The translations under genes and the position numbers were made by a program. The notes beneath the pieces are model-generated. The model did not search any database. It had not been told where the DNA came from and was given only the letters and a program-made list of their open reading frames with translations. A stretch of 64,000 bases of DNA. It comes from Yersinia mollaretii ATCC 43969 (GTDB taxonomy: Bacteria > Pseudomonadota > Gammaproteobacteria > Enterobacterales > Enterobacteriaceae). Shown piece by piece: positions 51,872-61,908 of this stretch. Where the stretch lies: NCBI RefSeq assembly GCF_013282725.1, contig NZ_CP054043.1, forward strand, positions 2,356,001 to 2,420,000. Reading direction: 5' to 3'. How positions within the stretch are numbered: the stretch's first letter is position 1; every line of letters begins with the position of its first letter.

Positions 51872-54226
51872 ATGAACCCTGAGCGTTCCGAACGCATAGA
51901 AATCCCCGTATTGCCTCTGCGCGATGTGGTGGTTTATCCGCATATGGTGATCCCACTATTTGTTGGCCGGGAAAAGTCGATTCGGTGCCTGGAAGCTGCA
52001 ATGGACCATGATAAGAAAATCATGCTGGTTGCGCAGAAAGAAGCCTCGACGGATGAGCCTGGTATCAATGATCTGTTTTCAGTCGGCACCGTAGCTTCGA
52101 TTTTGCAAATGCTGAAACTGCCGGATGGCACGGTTAAAGTGCTGGTCGAAGGGTTGCAGCGTGCGCGCATCACAACGCTTTCCGATAGCGGTGAGCATTT
52201 TGCTGCTCAGGCGGAATACCTTGAATCGCCTGTGATGGATGATCGTGAACAAGAAGTATTGGTTCGCACAGCCATTAATCAGTTTGAAGGTTATATCAAA
52301 CTGAACAAAAAAATCCCACCAGAAGTCTTGGCTTCGTTGCACAGCATTGATGATGCAGCACGTCTTGCTGATACTATCGCAGCGCATATGCCATTGAAAT
52401 TAAACGATAAACAAGCTGTTCTGGAAATGTTCGATGTGACCGAACGTTTGGAATATCTGATGGCGATGATGGAATCAGAAATCGATCTGTTACAGGTCGA
52501 AAAACGGATTCGCAATCGCGTCAAACGGCAGATGGAAAAGAGCCAGCGCGAGTACTATCTGAATGAGCAAATGAAGGCTATTCAGAAAGAATTGGGCGAG
52601 ATGGATGATACGCCTGACGAGCACGAAGCGCTAAAGCGTAAAATCGAAGCGGCTAAAATGCCGAAAGATGCGCGCGAAAAAACCGAAGCCGAACTGCAAA
52701 AGCTGAAAATGATGTCGCCGATGTCGGCGGAAGCCACGGTGGTTCGTGGCTATATCGACTGGATGTTGCAGGTTCCGTGGAACAGCCGCAGCAAAGTTAA
52801 AAAAGATTTGGTCAAAGCGCAGGAAGTTCTAGATACCGATCACTACGGCTTGGAAAGAGTTAAAGATCGTATCTTAGAATACCTCGCAGTACAGAGCCGA
52901 GTCAGCAAAATTAAGGGGCCAATCCTCTGTCTGGTGGGGCCTCCTGGGGTGGGTAAAACCTCTCTGGGGCAATCTATTGCCCGTGCCACAGGTCGTCAAT
53001 ATGTGCGTATGGCATTGGGTGGGGTGCGTGATGAAGCTGAAATCCGTGGTCACCGTCGTACCTATATTGGTTCTATGCCGGGTAAATTGATCCAAAAGAT
53101 GGCGAAAGTTGGGGTGAAAAACCCGCTCTTCCTGTTGGATGAGATCGATAAGATGGCCTCAGATATGCGCGGTGATCCGGCCTCTGCACTGCTGGAGGTG
53201 TTAGATCCGGAACAGAACGTTGCATTTAACGATCACTATCTGGAAGTGGATTATGATCTGTCAGATGTGATGTTTGTTGCGACCTCTAACTCCATGAATA
53301 TCCCGGCACCTTTGCTGGATCGTATGGAAGTGATTCGTCTGTCAGGTTATACCGAAGATGAGAAACTCAATATTGCTAAGCAGCATCTGTTGCCAAAACA
53401 ATTTGAGCGCAACGCCATTAAGAAAGGCGAGCTGACCATCGATGACAGCGCTATCATGAGTATTATCCGTTATTACACCCGTGAAGCTGGGGTGCGTAGT
53501 CTGGAACGAGAAATATCCAAACTGTGTCGCAAAGCAGTAAAAAATCTGCTTATGGATAAAACGGTTAAGCACATTGAGATCACTGGCGACAATCTGAAAG
53601 ATTTCTTGGGTGTGCAGAAAGTCGACTATGGCCGTGCTGATACTGAAAACCGTGTCGGTCAAGTGACTGGCTTGGCGTGGACTGAAGTTGGCGGCGATTT
53701 GCTGACCATTGAAACTGCCTGCGTTCCGGGTAAAGGGAAGCTGACTTACACCGGTTCTCTGGGTGAAGTGATGCAAGAGTCGATTCAGGCTGCATTAACC
53801 GTGGTTCGCGCGCGCGCGGATAAATTAGGGATCAATCCTGATTTCTACGAAAAACGCGATATTCACGTGCATGTGCCTGAAGGGGCGACACCGAAAGATG
53901 GTCCGAGCGCAGGTATTGCAATGTGTACCGCACTGGTCTCTTGTTTGACCGGTAATCCGGTTCGTGCTGATGTTGCAATGACTGGTGAAATCACCTTACG
54001 TGGCTTAGTTTTGCCCATCGGTGGTTTGAAAGAGAAATTACTGGCCGCTCACCGTGGTGGGATCAAAGTTGTGCTAATTCCAGAGGATAACAAACGTGAT
54101 TTGGAAGAGATTCCAGACAACGTTATTGCTGATCTGGAAATCCATCCGGTTAAACGGATTGATGATGTTTTAGCCATTGCTTTGCAAAATCCTGCCTTCG
54201 GGGCACAGCCAGTAGCGTCAAAATAG
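51872..54226 (+). CDS. lon: Lon ATP-dependent protease
   Basis: 784 aa, same length as E. coli. N-terminal substrate-recognition domain (about 1-200) and coiled coil, AAA+ module with [11 protein letters not shown] and LLDEIDKM, and the C-terminal protease domain with catalytic Ser679 in [11 protein letters not shown] and the paired Lys in the [14 protein letters not shown] segment. Degrades misfolded proteins and regulators. Confidence 0.98.
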   Translation: MNPERSERIEIPVLPLRDVVVYPHMVIPLFVGREKSIRCLEAAMDHDKKIMLVAQKEASTDEPGINDLFSVGTVASILQMLKLPDGTVKVLVEGLQRARITTLSDSGEHFAAQAEYLESPVMDDREQEVLVRTAINQFEGYIKLNKKIPPEVLASLHSIDDAARLADTIAAHMPLKLNDKQAVLEMFDVTERLEYLMAMMESEIDLLQVEKRIRNRVKRQMEKSQREYYLNEQMKAIQKELGEMDDTPDEHEALKRKIEAAKMPKDAREKTEAELQKLKMMSPMSAEATVVRGYIDWMLQVPWNSRSKVKKDLVKAQEVLDTDHYGLERVKDRILEYLAVQSRVSKIKGPILCLVGPPGVGKTSLGQSIARATGRQYVRMALGGVRDEAEIRGHRRTYIGSMPGKLIQKMAKVGVKNPLFLLDEIDKMASDMRGDPASALLEVLDPEQNVAFNDHYLEVDYDLSDVMFVATSNSMNIPAPLLDRMEVIRLSGYTEDEKLNIAKQHLLPKQFERNAIKKGELTIDDSAIMSIIRYYTREAGVRSLEREISKLCRKAVKNLLMDKTVKHIEITGDNLKDFLGVQKVDYGRADTENRVGQVTGLAWTEVGGDLLTIETACVPGKGKLTYTGSLGEVMQESIQAALTVVRARADKLGINPDFYEKRDIHVHVPEGATPKDGPSAGIAMCTALVSCLTGNPVRADVAMTGEITLRGLVLPIGGLKEKLLAAHRGGIKVVLIPEDNKRDLEEIPDNVIADLEIHPVKRIDDVLAIALQNPAFGAQPVASK

Positions 54227-54259
54227 TGACGTATCGCAAGAAGTATTGATAAAACTGAT

Positions 54260-54296
54260 GCTGGTAAGTGAAATGCTACTTGCCAGCTATTTTTTG
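54260..54296 (+). terminator. lon terminator
   Basis: GCTGGTAAGT (54260-54269) pairs with ACTTGCCAGC (54278-54287) with one G-T pair, followed by TATTTTTT. Confidence 0.82.
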
Positions 54297-54443
54297 TGCC
54301 GCTAAGTTAGTTCGGCTGTCCGGTAAAAGTTTGAGCCTTTGGGCTGCTTGCTAAGGTTGGGCAGGATTGATATAACAGCTGCGCTGTCGTGTTGTCCGTA
54401 GGGATTTTCGGCGCGACGATAGAATTCTAAAGGGGATGAAAGA

Positions 54444-54716
54444 GTGAATAAGTCACAACTGATCGACAAAATTGCCGCAGGTGCTGATATTTCTAAAGCG
54501 GCCGCTGGGCGCGCATTAGATGCAATTATTGCTTCTGTTACTGAATCTTTGAAAGAAGGTGATGACGTAGCTCTGGTTGGTTTTGGTACTTTTGCAGTAC
54601 GTGAGCGTTCTGCACGTACTGGCCGTAACCCTCAGACAGGCAAAGAAATCAGTATTCCAGCGGCTAAAGTACCAGGCTTCCGCGCCGGTAAAGGTCTGAA
54701 AGACGCTGTAAATTAA
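54444..54716 (+). CDS. hupB: HU-beta nucleoid protein
   Basis: 90-residue histone-like DNA-bending protein. [25 protein letters not shown] forms the helical base; [20 protein letters not shown] is the beta-arm that intercalates through its Pro. GTG start at 54444 with AAAGGGGATG upstream. Follows lon as in other enterobacteria, own promoter region of about 200 bp. Confidence 0.97.
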   Translation: MNKSQLIDKIAAGADISKAAAGRALDAIIASVTESLKEGDDVALVGFGTFAVRERSARTGRNPQTGKEISIPAAKVPGFRAGKGLKDAVN

Positions 54717-54807
54717 TTGCCGCGTCAATTCTCACCTGTGTATTAATTGTTTGATTGTTTGTGTTAAACAATAACCTGACGCAGTTGAGCTGGTAAGGTA
54801 AGATACA

Positions 54808-54839
54808 AGGCGCATCGTTATTGATGCGCTTTTTTTTCG
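54808..54839 (+). terminator. hupB terminator
   Basis: GCGCATC (54810-54816), loop gttatt, GATGCGC (54823-54829), then eight T. Confidence 0.9.
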
Positions 54840-54953
54840 TTTAGGTTGCAGTTTTAACGCGCAGCAGCACGAATGGCTGTCGCAAGGAATGCTGGGTTTA
54901 TTTAGACCTGCGCAACAGTTTTAATCCATATTACAGCGGAGTATTGTCACATT

Positions 54954-56840
54954 ATGATGGACAATTTACGCGCGGCTGCTAATAACGTCGTGCTCAAAAT
55001 CCTTCTGGCCCTAATCATGTTGTCCTTTATCCTGACCGGGGTTGGCAGCTATCTGATTGGTGGTTCCAACGACTATGCAGCTAAAGTTAATGGCCAAGAG
55101 ATTAGCCGTGCTCAGCTAGAACAGGCTGTGCAGAGTGAACGTGGCCGCTTGCAGCAGCAATTAGGTGAACAGTTCTCCGCGCTGGCTGCTAACGAAGGCT
55201 ACATGCTGCAACTGCGTCAGCAGGTTCTCGGCCAATTGGTCAACAACATGTTGCTTGATCAATACGCTAAAAAACTGGGCCTGACAGCCAGCGATGAACA
55301 AGTCAAAGATGCCATTCGTCAGGCACCTTATTTCCAGACCGATAATAAGTTCGATAATAATAAGTATCTCGAGCTGGTTAACCGGATGGGTTACACCCCA
55401 GATCAATTCGCGCAATTACAGCGCCAGCAGCTCATTAACCAACAGCTGTTGCAAGCCTTTGGTGATACGGGTTTTGTGCTGCCTATCGAAGCACAGGCCA
55501 TGTCAGAGCTGATTTTGCAGCAACGTGAAGTTCGTCTGGCAACGGTGGACCTCAAAGCACTTCAGGCGCAGCAGAAAGTCACGGATGAAGAGCTGAAAGC
55601 CTATTATGACCAGAACAAAAATAGCTTCATTGCACCGGAACAGATGAAAGTCAGTTTCATTGCGATGGATGCTGCCGCGATGCAGGATAAAATCACCGTC
55701 ACTGAAGAAGACATCGCCGCCTATTACGATCAGCATAGAAGCAGCTATACCCAACCAGAGCGCCGCAACTACAGTGTTATTCAGTTTAAAACTGAAGCTG
55801 AAGCCAAAGTAGCACTGGATGAGCTGAAGAAAGGGGCTGATTTTGCCGCGATGGCAAAAGAGAAATCGACCGATATCATCTCTCGCAAGAATGGCGGGGA
55901 GCTGGGTTGGTTGGAACCAGAGACCACGGCTGATGAACTGAAACAGGCGAACCTGAGCGAAAAAGGCCAGTTGTCTGATGTGGTTAAATCTTCTGTTGGC
56001 TACTTGATTGTCCGCTTAAATGATATCAAGCCGGAACAGGTTAAGCCGCTGTCAGAAGTGCATGATGCTCTGGCAAAACAGGTTAAACAGGAAAAAGCGG
56101 TTGACGCCTATTATGCGTTACAGCAAAAAGTGAGCGAAGCGGCAACCAGCGACAACGAATCTCTGGCTTCGGCTGAAGAGGCTGCTGGCACTAAAGCTAA
56201 GCAAACGGATTGGTTTACCCGTGACTCAATACCTACGGAAGTGAATTTCAAACCGGTGGCTCAGGCTATCTTTGATGGTGGTTTGGTCGGTGAAAACGGT
56301 GCACCGGGTAGCAACTCAGATGTCATTACTGTTGATGGCGACCGTGCTTTCGTTATCCGAATCGATGGTCACAAGCCTGAAGGCATTGAGCCATTCGACC
56401 AAGTTCGCGATCAGGTTGCTGAACTGGTGAAACGTCAGAAAGCAGAACAGCTAGCGCGCGTTGATGGTGAGAAGATCCTGACGGCGCTGAAACAAGGCAA
56501 AGGCGAAGAAGCGATGAAAGCCGCGGGTATCAGCTTTGGCGAGAAGAAAACCTTGTCACGCGCACCTGATGATGACCAACTAGTGCAGACTATCTTTACA
56601 TTACCTCATCCGCAAAAAGATCAGCCTGTCTATGGTTTGTCTCAGGATCGTGAGGACAATATTGTCCTGATCGAACTGCTGTCGGTAACACCGGGTAAAT
56701 TACCGGAAGGCGAAATGAAGACCTTCATTGCTAAAATGCAGGAAGGATCAAGCGGTGTGACCTTTGATGCACTGATGGCGAACCTGCGCAAACAGGCCAC
56801 CATCAAGATGGGTCCTGCGGAGCAACAGCAGCCGCAGTAA
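54954..56840 (+). CDS. ppiD: PpiD periplasmic chaperone/folding factor
   Basis: 628 aa. One N-terminal membrane anchor (about 12-34, VLKILLALIMLSFILTGVGS), SurA-like chaperone segments, and a parvulin domain (about 265-360; QPERRNYSVIQFKTE, GGELGWLEPE) that in the family has little isomerase activity. It works at the exit of the SecYEG translocon. Two adjacent ATGs (54954, 54957); the first matches E. coli MMDSLR. Confidence 0.95.
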   Translation: MMDNLRAAANNVVLKILLALIMLSFILTGVGSYLIGGSNDYAAKVNGQEISRAQLEQAVQSERGRLQQQLGEQFSALAANEGYMLQLRQQVLGQLVNNMLLDQYAKKLGLTASDEQVKDAIRQAPYFQTDNKFDNNKYLELVNRMGYTPDQFAQLQRQQLINQQLLQAFGDTGFVLPIEAQAMSELILQQREVRLATVDLKALQAQQKVTDEELKAYYDQNKNSFIAPEQMKVSFIAMDAAAMQDKITVTEEDIAAYYDQHRSSYTQPERRNYSVIQFKTEAEAKVALDELKKGADFAAMAKEKSTDIISRKNGGELGWLEPETTADELKQANLSEKGQLSDVVKSSVGYLIVRLNDIKPEQVKPLSEVHDALAKQVKQEKAVDAYYALQQKVSEAATSDNESLASAEEAAGTKAKQTDWFTRDSIPTEVNFKPVAQAIFDGGLVGENGAPGSNSDVITVDGDRAFVIRIDGHKPEGIEPFDQVRDQVAELVKRQKAEQLARVDGEKILTALKQGKGEEAMKAAGISFGEKKTLSRAPDDDQLVQTIFTLPHPQKDQPVYGLSQDREDNIVLIELLSVTPGKLPEGEMKTFIAKMQEGSSGVTFDALMANLRKQATIKMGPAEQQQPQ

Positions 56841-56890
56841 GGTCATAATCGCAATAGCTCTCGCATTCATTTGCAACTCGATGTAACAAC

Positions 56891-56914
56891 GAAAGGTCGC
56901 TTTGGCGACCTTTC
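56891..56914 (+). terminator. Hairpin after ppiD
   Basis: GAAAGGTCGC (56891-56900), loop TTTG, GCGACCTTTC (56905-56914). Perfect 10-bp stem but no T run after it; a rho-independent terminator is uncertain. Confidence 0.55.
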
Positions 56915-56995
56915 GCATATCTGAAATCTGCCCTTTGCGATTAACAAGCGGTTGCGGCAAGGTAGCCATGCTGTCAAACACAAGGAGGATACAGC

Positions 56996-57439
56996 ATGAA
57001 ATTTATAGGAAAATTGTTCGTGATAACGGCATTGTTGGCCAGTATTAATATCCCGCAGATAGCTTACGCAGTGCCGGTAAACCCAACTCACCCCCCTAAG
57101 GATAAAGCTCTCAACCCGTCTGGTGTTGTTTCGAAGCAGAGTCAGGTAAAAGCTGGCGTGCAGACAAATACGGCTGAGAAGATAAGTGGGCAGGCTAGCG
57201 CCACTGTCGCTGCCCCTGCTAGCAATCTCGCGGATAACCCACAAGGCCAAGTCAATATTAACAGTGCTAATGTGGAGCAGTTGGCACAACAGCTAAGTGG
57301 AATTGGTAAGAAGAAGGCGGAAGCCATTATCACTTATCGTGAGCAGTTCGGCCCTTTCACTGATGTAGAGCAGTTGCTTGAAGTTCCCGGTATTGGCCCC
57401 TCATTTTTAGAGCGCAACAGTACCAAACTTAAAATGTAG
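56996..57439 (+). CDS. ybaV: YbaV, secreted helix-hairpin-helix protein (ComEA-like)
   Basis: 147 aa. Signal peptide (about 1-25, ending IAYA), a low-complexity linker rich in Ala, Asn and Gln (about 26-85), and a double helix-hairpin-helix DNA-binding domain (VNINSANVEQLAQQLSGIGKKKAEAII ... LEVPGIGPSFLERN). Related to the ComEA DNA receptor of competent bacteria, so periplasmic DNA binding is plausible but untested. AAGGAGG precedes the ATG. Confidence 0.92.
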   Translation: MKFIGKLFVITALLASINIPQIAYAVPVNPTHPPKDKALNPSGVVSKQSQVKAGVQTNTAEKISGQASATVAAPASNLADNPQGQVNINSANVEQLAQQLSGIGKKKAEAIITYREQFGPFTDVEQLLEVPGIGPSFLERNSTKLKM

Positions 57440-57599
57440 CCTGAGTTTGTAGAGAATAAACAAGATCGCAGCGAATCAATGAGTTTATAGCGAGTAGATT
57501 CAGGTGTCAGGCAAGTACGGGTGAGTATTTGCCTGACCCTTTCGTCGCACAAATAACTCCCAACATCTCATAATGTAAGCCGCCGCTGTAGGGTGAAAC

Positions 57600-57641
57600 T
57601 GTGATGTTGATCCAGATTATTGTGATGTTGATCCAAATTAT
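57600..57641. repeat. Two tandem 21-bp direct repeats
   Basis: TGTGATGTTGATCCAGATTA(T) at 57600-57620 is repeated at 57621-57641 with a single change (CAG to CAA). Two helical turns per unit; sits 110 bp before fadM. Confidence 0.85.
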
Positions 57642-57687
57642 ATAGTCAGCACAGCATAAGGTTTTTTTCCTCTGCTAATCTTGCTTT

Positions 57688-57702
57688 GAGGTCATACCAG
57701 TT
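57688..57702 (-). promoter_or_regulatory. FadR-like operator before fadM
   Basis: On the minus strand AACTGGTATGACCTC matches the FadR core CTGGTACGACCA at 10 of 12 positions. It lies 50-64 bp before the fadM start. E. coli fadM is FadR-repressed, so fatty-acid induction is expected. An overlapping dyad ACCAG-ttgtg-CTGGT occupies 57696-57710. Confidence 0.55.
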
Positions 57703-57751
57703 GTGCTGGTCACCCTATAACTTTTATCACTCGCTGGAGAAGCTCGCCGTC

Positions 57752-58159
57752 ATGCATACACATATTAAAGTCAGGGGTTTCCATATTGATGTTTTTCAAC
57801 ACGTTAATAATGCTCGCTATTTAGAGTTTCTCGAAGAGGCGCGTTGGGAATGGCTGGAAGGAGAGCCAGCAGCACAATGGATGGCAGAGAACCAAATGGC
57901 TTTTATCGTGGTTAATATCAATATCAGTTACCGTCGCCCCGCTGTATTGGGTGATCTGTTACGCATTGATAGTCAGCTATTAAGGCTAAACGGTAAAAGT
58001 GGCGTCATGAAGCAGACCGTCTCGCTGGAACCAGAGTCTATTCCTGTCGCAGATGCTGAATTGACCTTCGTTTGTATCGACCTGCGTAGCCAGAAAGCGT
58101 TGCCAATTGAAGGTGAATTACATGAAAAGTTGCAAGAATTTGTCAACCGAGGCCTTTGA
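57752..58159 (+). CDS. fadM: FadM long-chain acyl-CoA thioesterase
   Basis: Hot-dog-fold thioesterase, 135 aa (YbaW). HIDVFQHVNNARYLEFLEEARWEW is the 4-hydroxybenzoyl-CoA-thioesterase-type active-site helix. ATG 57752 gives the family N-terminus MHTHIKVRGF. The frame stays open upstream to 57686 but without homology. It releases acyl groups from CoA during oleate breakdown in E. coli. Confidence 0.95.
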   Translation: MHTHIKVRGFHIDVFQHVNNARYLEFLEEARWEWLEGEPAAQWMAENQMAFIVVNINISYRRPAVLGDLLRIDSQLLRLNGKSGVMKQTVSLEPESIPVADAELTFVCIDLRSQKALPIEGELHEKLQEFVNRGL

Positions 58160-58270
58160 TAGGGCTTAAGCTCCGCTGATAGCGGTAGTTCCCTCGCTCT
58201 AATAGAGCGAGGCCATAACCTAAAGCACAGCAATGATCAGTGCAGGATAGTGAGTTGGGTAATGAAACCG

Positions 58271-58969
58271 TCAAACCAGCCCGGTTTTTTGTTTCAGGCT
58301 CAATAGCACATTGGGTTTATTGGCTAGATAGAGCTCCAGCCCTTTGGCACGTAAGTGGCAGGCCGCACATTCGCCACAGCCATCACCCTGAATTCCGTTA
58401 TAGCAGGTAAGGGTATGGTTACGAACAAGGTCGAGTTGCTGATAATAATCCGCTAGCGCCCATGTTTCGGCTTTATCTAGCCACATTAGTGGGGTGATGA
58501 ACGCAATATCACGGCCAATACCTAAATCGATAGCATGATTAAGTGCCTTAACGAACTCATCGCGGCAATCAGGGTAGCCGGAGAAGTCAGTCTCGCAAAC
58601 ACCGGTGATAACCGCCTGAGCTTGCACCTGATAAGCATAAATCGCAGCTAACGTCAGGAAGAGAATATTACGGCCAGGGACAAAGGTGCTGGGAACCGTA
58701 TCAGTATCGTCTTCGTTATAAGTCGGCACAGGAATATTATCTCTGGTCAGGCTGCTAACGGCCAATTCGTTGAGCATCCCCACATCCAGCACTTTGTGTG
58801 CTTTTGCACCGAGTTGTGTGGCAAGCTCGCGAGCGACGTCTATTTCTGCGCGGTGGCGTTGTCCATAATCGAATGTAATACAGTGGACTTCGTCATATTG
58901 CTGTAATGCTTGAATTAAACAGGTTGTGGAGTCTTGCCCACCACTAAAAACAACGACGGCACGTTTCAT
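58271..58969 (-). CDS. queC: QueC 7-cyano-7-deazaguanine synthase
   Basis: Makes preQ0, the queuosine precursor; PP-loop ATPase of 232 aa. ATP-binding [10 protein letters not shown] at the N-terminus and the C-terminal zinc site [25 protein letters not shown] 58969 with AGAGG upstream; the in-frame codon at 59011 adds residues not in the family. Functionally linked to queA and tgt in this window. Confidence 0.96.
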   Translation of the reverse strand: MKRAVVVFSGGQDSTTCLIQALQQYDEVHCITFDYGQRHRAEIDVARELATQLGAKAHKVLDVGMLNELAVSSLTRDNIPVPTYNEDDTDTVPSTFVPGRNILFLTLAAIYAYQVQAQAVITGVCETDFSGYPDCRDEFVKALNHAIDLGIGRDIAFITPLMWLDKAETWALADYYQQLDLVRNHTLTCYNGIQGDGCGECAACHLRAKGLELYLANKPNVLLSLKQKTGLV

Positions 58970-59088
58970 ACTGTGACCTCTCACAGCTGTGGTTTGGAAA
59001 GAACAAGCCACAGCAAAAATTAAAAACTGGCCGTATGGTACTCAGTTCGCGCACTAAAAGGTAGCAACCCGCGTTTAGTGGTCAGTAT

Positions 59089-59160
59089 GTAGTAGGTGAT
59101 CAGCTTGTAGTGGGTGAGCGGTTTATAATTTGTGATCGGTTTATAGTGGATGATCAAGTT
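59089..59160. repeat. Four degenerate 18-bp tandem repeats at the end of ybaE
   Basis: Units at 59089, 59107, 59125 and 59143, each 18 bp, share the pattern RTAGTrGrTGATCrGyTT (for example GTAGTAGGTGATCAGCTT, ATAGTGGATGATCAAGTT). The last unit overlaps the ybaE stop codon, so the array lies in the ybaE 3' UTR towards queC. Confidence 0.75.
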
Positions 59161-60857
59161 GTCGTCGGTGGTAACCATGCTTGGCTGAAGTCGAACCAGC
59201 CATATGCGGTCAGAGTCACACCGTTAATTCGTGGTGGAGCATTGACCTGATATTGGTAATTAAATAACGGCAGAATCAAGCCTGACAGCATCAGATCATT
59301 GTAATACGCCTGTAATTGGCGAAAGCGCTCTGGAGCCAGTTCAATTTGTTGAATATCAGTCAGTGTCTCTTGCTGCCGTACTAATTGCTCAGGGGAGAGA
59401 ATTCCGCGCCACAGTGGATCAAGTCGGAGCCAGCTCTCCATTGTGGCTTCCGGTGATTCGCCGACTAGATGGTCAGCTAATAATAAATCGGCTTCTTCAA
59501 TTTGGTGAGTCCCTTTCCACTGTTTATCGTGACTGGCTCGGATCTCTAATGTGCAACCCTGTGCCGCCAATACGGTTTTTAATTGTTCAGCGACGCTCTT
59601 AAGTTCCATTGGCGGCTGATAGGTCAGTATCAGATGGGCGGGTAGGGAGGGATTATCATCAGATGTAAACTGCGGAATTGGCCAGCCGGGCAGCATTTCA
59701 TGGCTGGGGGTGATCACTTCGCGCCGAATCGACAACTCCTCTAAGATACCGGAAGTTTGTACCAACATCAGTAATTTGGCTGTTTGCTGAGGCGTCATCT
59801 TGCTGAGGTGCCGGTTGATGGCCAGATAGCAAAAGCCGAGACTCATACTGCGCTGGACGGGGCGGGCCAACGGGAAATCCTCTTCCTGACCAATGGTGAT
59901 ACGCACCGGGTGTTGACAACTGCCATCAGCAGACTGTGCCACAAGACTTGGCGTTATCCAGTATTCGATGATCTCCAGATAAGGGTGCTGCAAATGGTAA
60001 AACTCATGTTGCTCTAGCCGTACCAGATGTTGATCGAAGGTCGCTAACTTAAATGGACCCGCCCCGAGCAACGGATGCTCCGGGTGAAATAGTCGGCAGG
60101 GTAAGTCAGCTAATCGATGCGCCAACCAGTAATCAGACTTAATAAGGGTAAATTTCAAGCATAAAGCATGGGGGAGGGTGATAGCTGAAATATTGGCAAA
60201 ACTGGGTTGGCTGCGCGGATTTTCCCGTAACAACGCCAGCGTTTGCAATAGGTGTTCTCCGCGAATATGTTCGCCGTTATGCCAACGCAACTGGCTGCGT
60301 AAGAAAAATTGCCAGGTTAAACCATCATCACTCACTTGCCAGTGATGGGCCAGATCCGGTTTTGGCTGTGGATCACCGGTGTTAAAGCGGGTCAGCCCCG
60401 CGTGCAAAGTATAAATCAGATGCTGCTCTGCCCGGCCAGTAACGATCATCGGATTTAGGGGTTCAAGTTCGCGGTAATAAGGAATACGTAGTATTGGGCT
60501 GTTTGCTTGCCATTGCCCCCCCATATGAGGGTTCAGTAACGTTTGCAGGCGTTCGGGTTCAAGCTGGGCCAAGGTGAGAGCAGCCTGATGGTCACCTTGT
60601 TCAAGGAATATTTTTAGGTAGGTTGCCCGTAGTGCATCAGGGCTTTTCAGGCATTGCAACTGCGCGCGTTTTCCTCGGCCAACTTGTGAATGCCAACTGA
60701 GCCAATCGTTCGCCTGTAGTTGCTGGATCAAGGTGCGGGCATGCCTTTCGCTGCAAAATAGCAAGCCTGCCAGTTCACCGACGGTTGTGGTTGCGGGCTG
60801 ATCGCCAAACTTTTGATACAATCGTTGATATTGGGTAAGCCGGTGTATGATGCGCAT
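59154..60857 (-). CDS. ybaE: YbaE, SgrR-like solute-binding transcription regulator
   Basis: 567 aa, same size as E. coli YbaE. N-terminal winged-helix region (about 1-110, TVGELAGLLFCSERHARTLIQQLQ) followed by a periplasmic-binding-protein-like domain of the SBP5 (oligopeptide) family (about 120-560, LDPLWRGILSP). The same architecture as SgrR, the regulator of glucose-phosphate stress; no signal peptide, so the binding domain would sense a ligand inside the cell. Ligand and targets unknown. Between queC and cof as in E. coli. Confidence 0.93.
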   Translation of the reverse strand: MRIIHRLTQYQRLYQKFGDQPATTTVGELAGLLFCSERHARTLIQQLQANDWLSWHSQVGRGKRAQLQCLKSPDALRATYLKIFLEQGDHQAALTLAQLEPERLQTLLNPHMGGQWQANSPILRIPYYRELEPLNPMIVTGRAEQHLIYTLHAGLTRFNTGDPQPKPDLAHHWQVSDDGLTWQFFLRSQLRWHNGEHIRGEHLLQTLALLRENPRSQPSFANISAITLPHALCLKFTLIKSDYWLAHRLADLPCRLFHPEHPLLGAGPFKLATFDQHLVRLEQHEFYHLQHPYLEIIEYWITPSLVAQSADGSCQHPVRITIGQEEDFPLARPVQRSMSLGFCYLAINRHLSKMTPQQTAKLLMLVQTSGILEELSIRREVITPSHEMLPGWPIPQFTSDDNPSLPAHLILTYQPPMELKSVAEQLKTVLAAQGCTLEIRASHDKQWKGTHQIEEADLLLADHLVGESPEATMESWLRLDPLWRGILSPEQLVRQQETLTDIQQIELAPERFRQLQAYYNDLMLSGLILPLFNYQYQVNAPPRINGVTLTAYGWFDFSQAWLPPTTT

Positions 60858-60961
60858 AATTAAATCCGGAATAGTTTAAATTATTTGTTCACTATTAGTT
60901 CCGTAAATAGTACGCCATAATTTTACTCATACCATCAGTTTTACTCTCAGTGAGGTTTTGA

Positions 60962-61783
60962 ATGTACCGTTTAGCCGCTTTTGATATGGATGGAACCTTA
61001 CTGATGCGTGACCATAATATTGGCGGCGCGACATTAAATGCGTTGCATCAGTTAGTCGAGAGCGGGGTGATTCTGACGTTCGCGACAGGCCGGCACTATA
61101 TTGATATGAAAGGGATTCTTTCTCATTCTGGGATTAACGGCTATTTGATTACCGGCAATGGCACGCGGGTCGCTGACTTGGATGGTGTGTCATTATATGG
61201 CATGGATTTACCGGCCGAGCTGGTGGAGTTTGTACTGCGAACCCCTTGGCAGACGAATGCCAGTATCCACTTATTCCGCGATGACGGCTGGTTCACTGAT
61301 TGTAATGATCCCGCTCTGCTAACAGCCCATAAAACCAGTGGATTTCAGTTTCAACTCACCGCATTGGATGCACTACCACTGACCGGTAATCACAAGATCT
61401 GCTTTATTGCCTCACATCAAGAGCTAACCGAGCTTAAAACTCAGCTTGAACAGCAGATGGGCGGCCAAGCTGATTTCTGTTTCTCTGCTGCCGAATGTCT
61501 CGAAGTGCTACCTCGTGGTTGTAACAAAGGGGCGGCATTGGAACGACTAAGCCATCACCTTGATTTAACTCTGGCAGATTGCATGGCATTTGGTGATGCA
61601 ATGAATGATAAAGAGATGCTGTCACGGGTGGGGCGCGGGTTGGTGATGGGAAATGCATTGCCGCAATTGAAACAAGAATTACCCCAGTTACAGGTCATTG
61701 GTCGCTGCGAGCAACAAGGTGTAGCGCACTATTTGCAACATTGGCTAAGTTCACCACACCTCACCTATTCCCCCGAATTCTGA
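60962..61783 (+). CDS. cof: Cof HAD-superfamily phosphatase
   Basis: 273 aa, HAD subclass IIB. Motif I FDMDGTLL, motif II ATGRHY, Lys motif (GCNKGAAL) and motif [14 protein letters not shown] are intact. E. coli Cof hydrolyses a pyrimidine pyrophosphate intermediate of thiamine synthesis and other sugar phosphates. Divergent from ybaE. Confidence 0.95.
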   Translation: MYRLAAFDMDGTLLMRDHNIGGATLNALHQLVESGVILTFATGRHYIDMKGILSHSGINGYLITGNGTRVADLDGVSLYGMDLPAELVEFVLRTPWQTNASIHLFRDDGWFTDCNDPALLTAHKTSGFQFQLTALDALPLTGNHKICFIASHQELTELKTQLEQQMGGQADFCFSAAECLEVLPRGCNKGAALERLSHHLDLTLADCMAFGDAMNDKEMLSRVGRGLVMGNALPQLKQELPQLQVIGRCEQQGVAHYLQHWLSSPHLTYSPEF

Positions 61784-61787
61784 GGTT

Positions 61788-61831
61788 TATACCCTGAGTT
61801 CTGATGTTACAACATCAATGACTTAGGGTAT
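61788..61831. repeat. Short ERIC-ended palindrome after cof
   Basis: TATACCCTGAGTTCTGATGTT and its imperfect reverse complement form a 44-bp hairpin ending in AGGGTAT. The outer ends are those of ERIC, but only the tips remain. Confidence 0.55.
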
Positions 61832-61842
61832 GGCTATTAGCC

Positions 61843-61868
61843 AGCCGGATAATCATCCGGTTTTTTTC
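61843..61868 (+). terminator. cof terminator
   Basis: CCGGAT (61845-61850), loop aatc, ATCCGG (61855-61860), then seven T. Confidence 0.88.
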
Positions 61869-61908
61869 TTCCTAAAAGGGGGCTGTTCAAGCCCCCTTGA
61901 TCGGTAAA

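Noticed and set aside
59089..59160. Possible CRISPR array
   Set aside because: Units are directly adjacent, degenerate and only 18 bp, with no spacers, no leader and no cas genes nearby.
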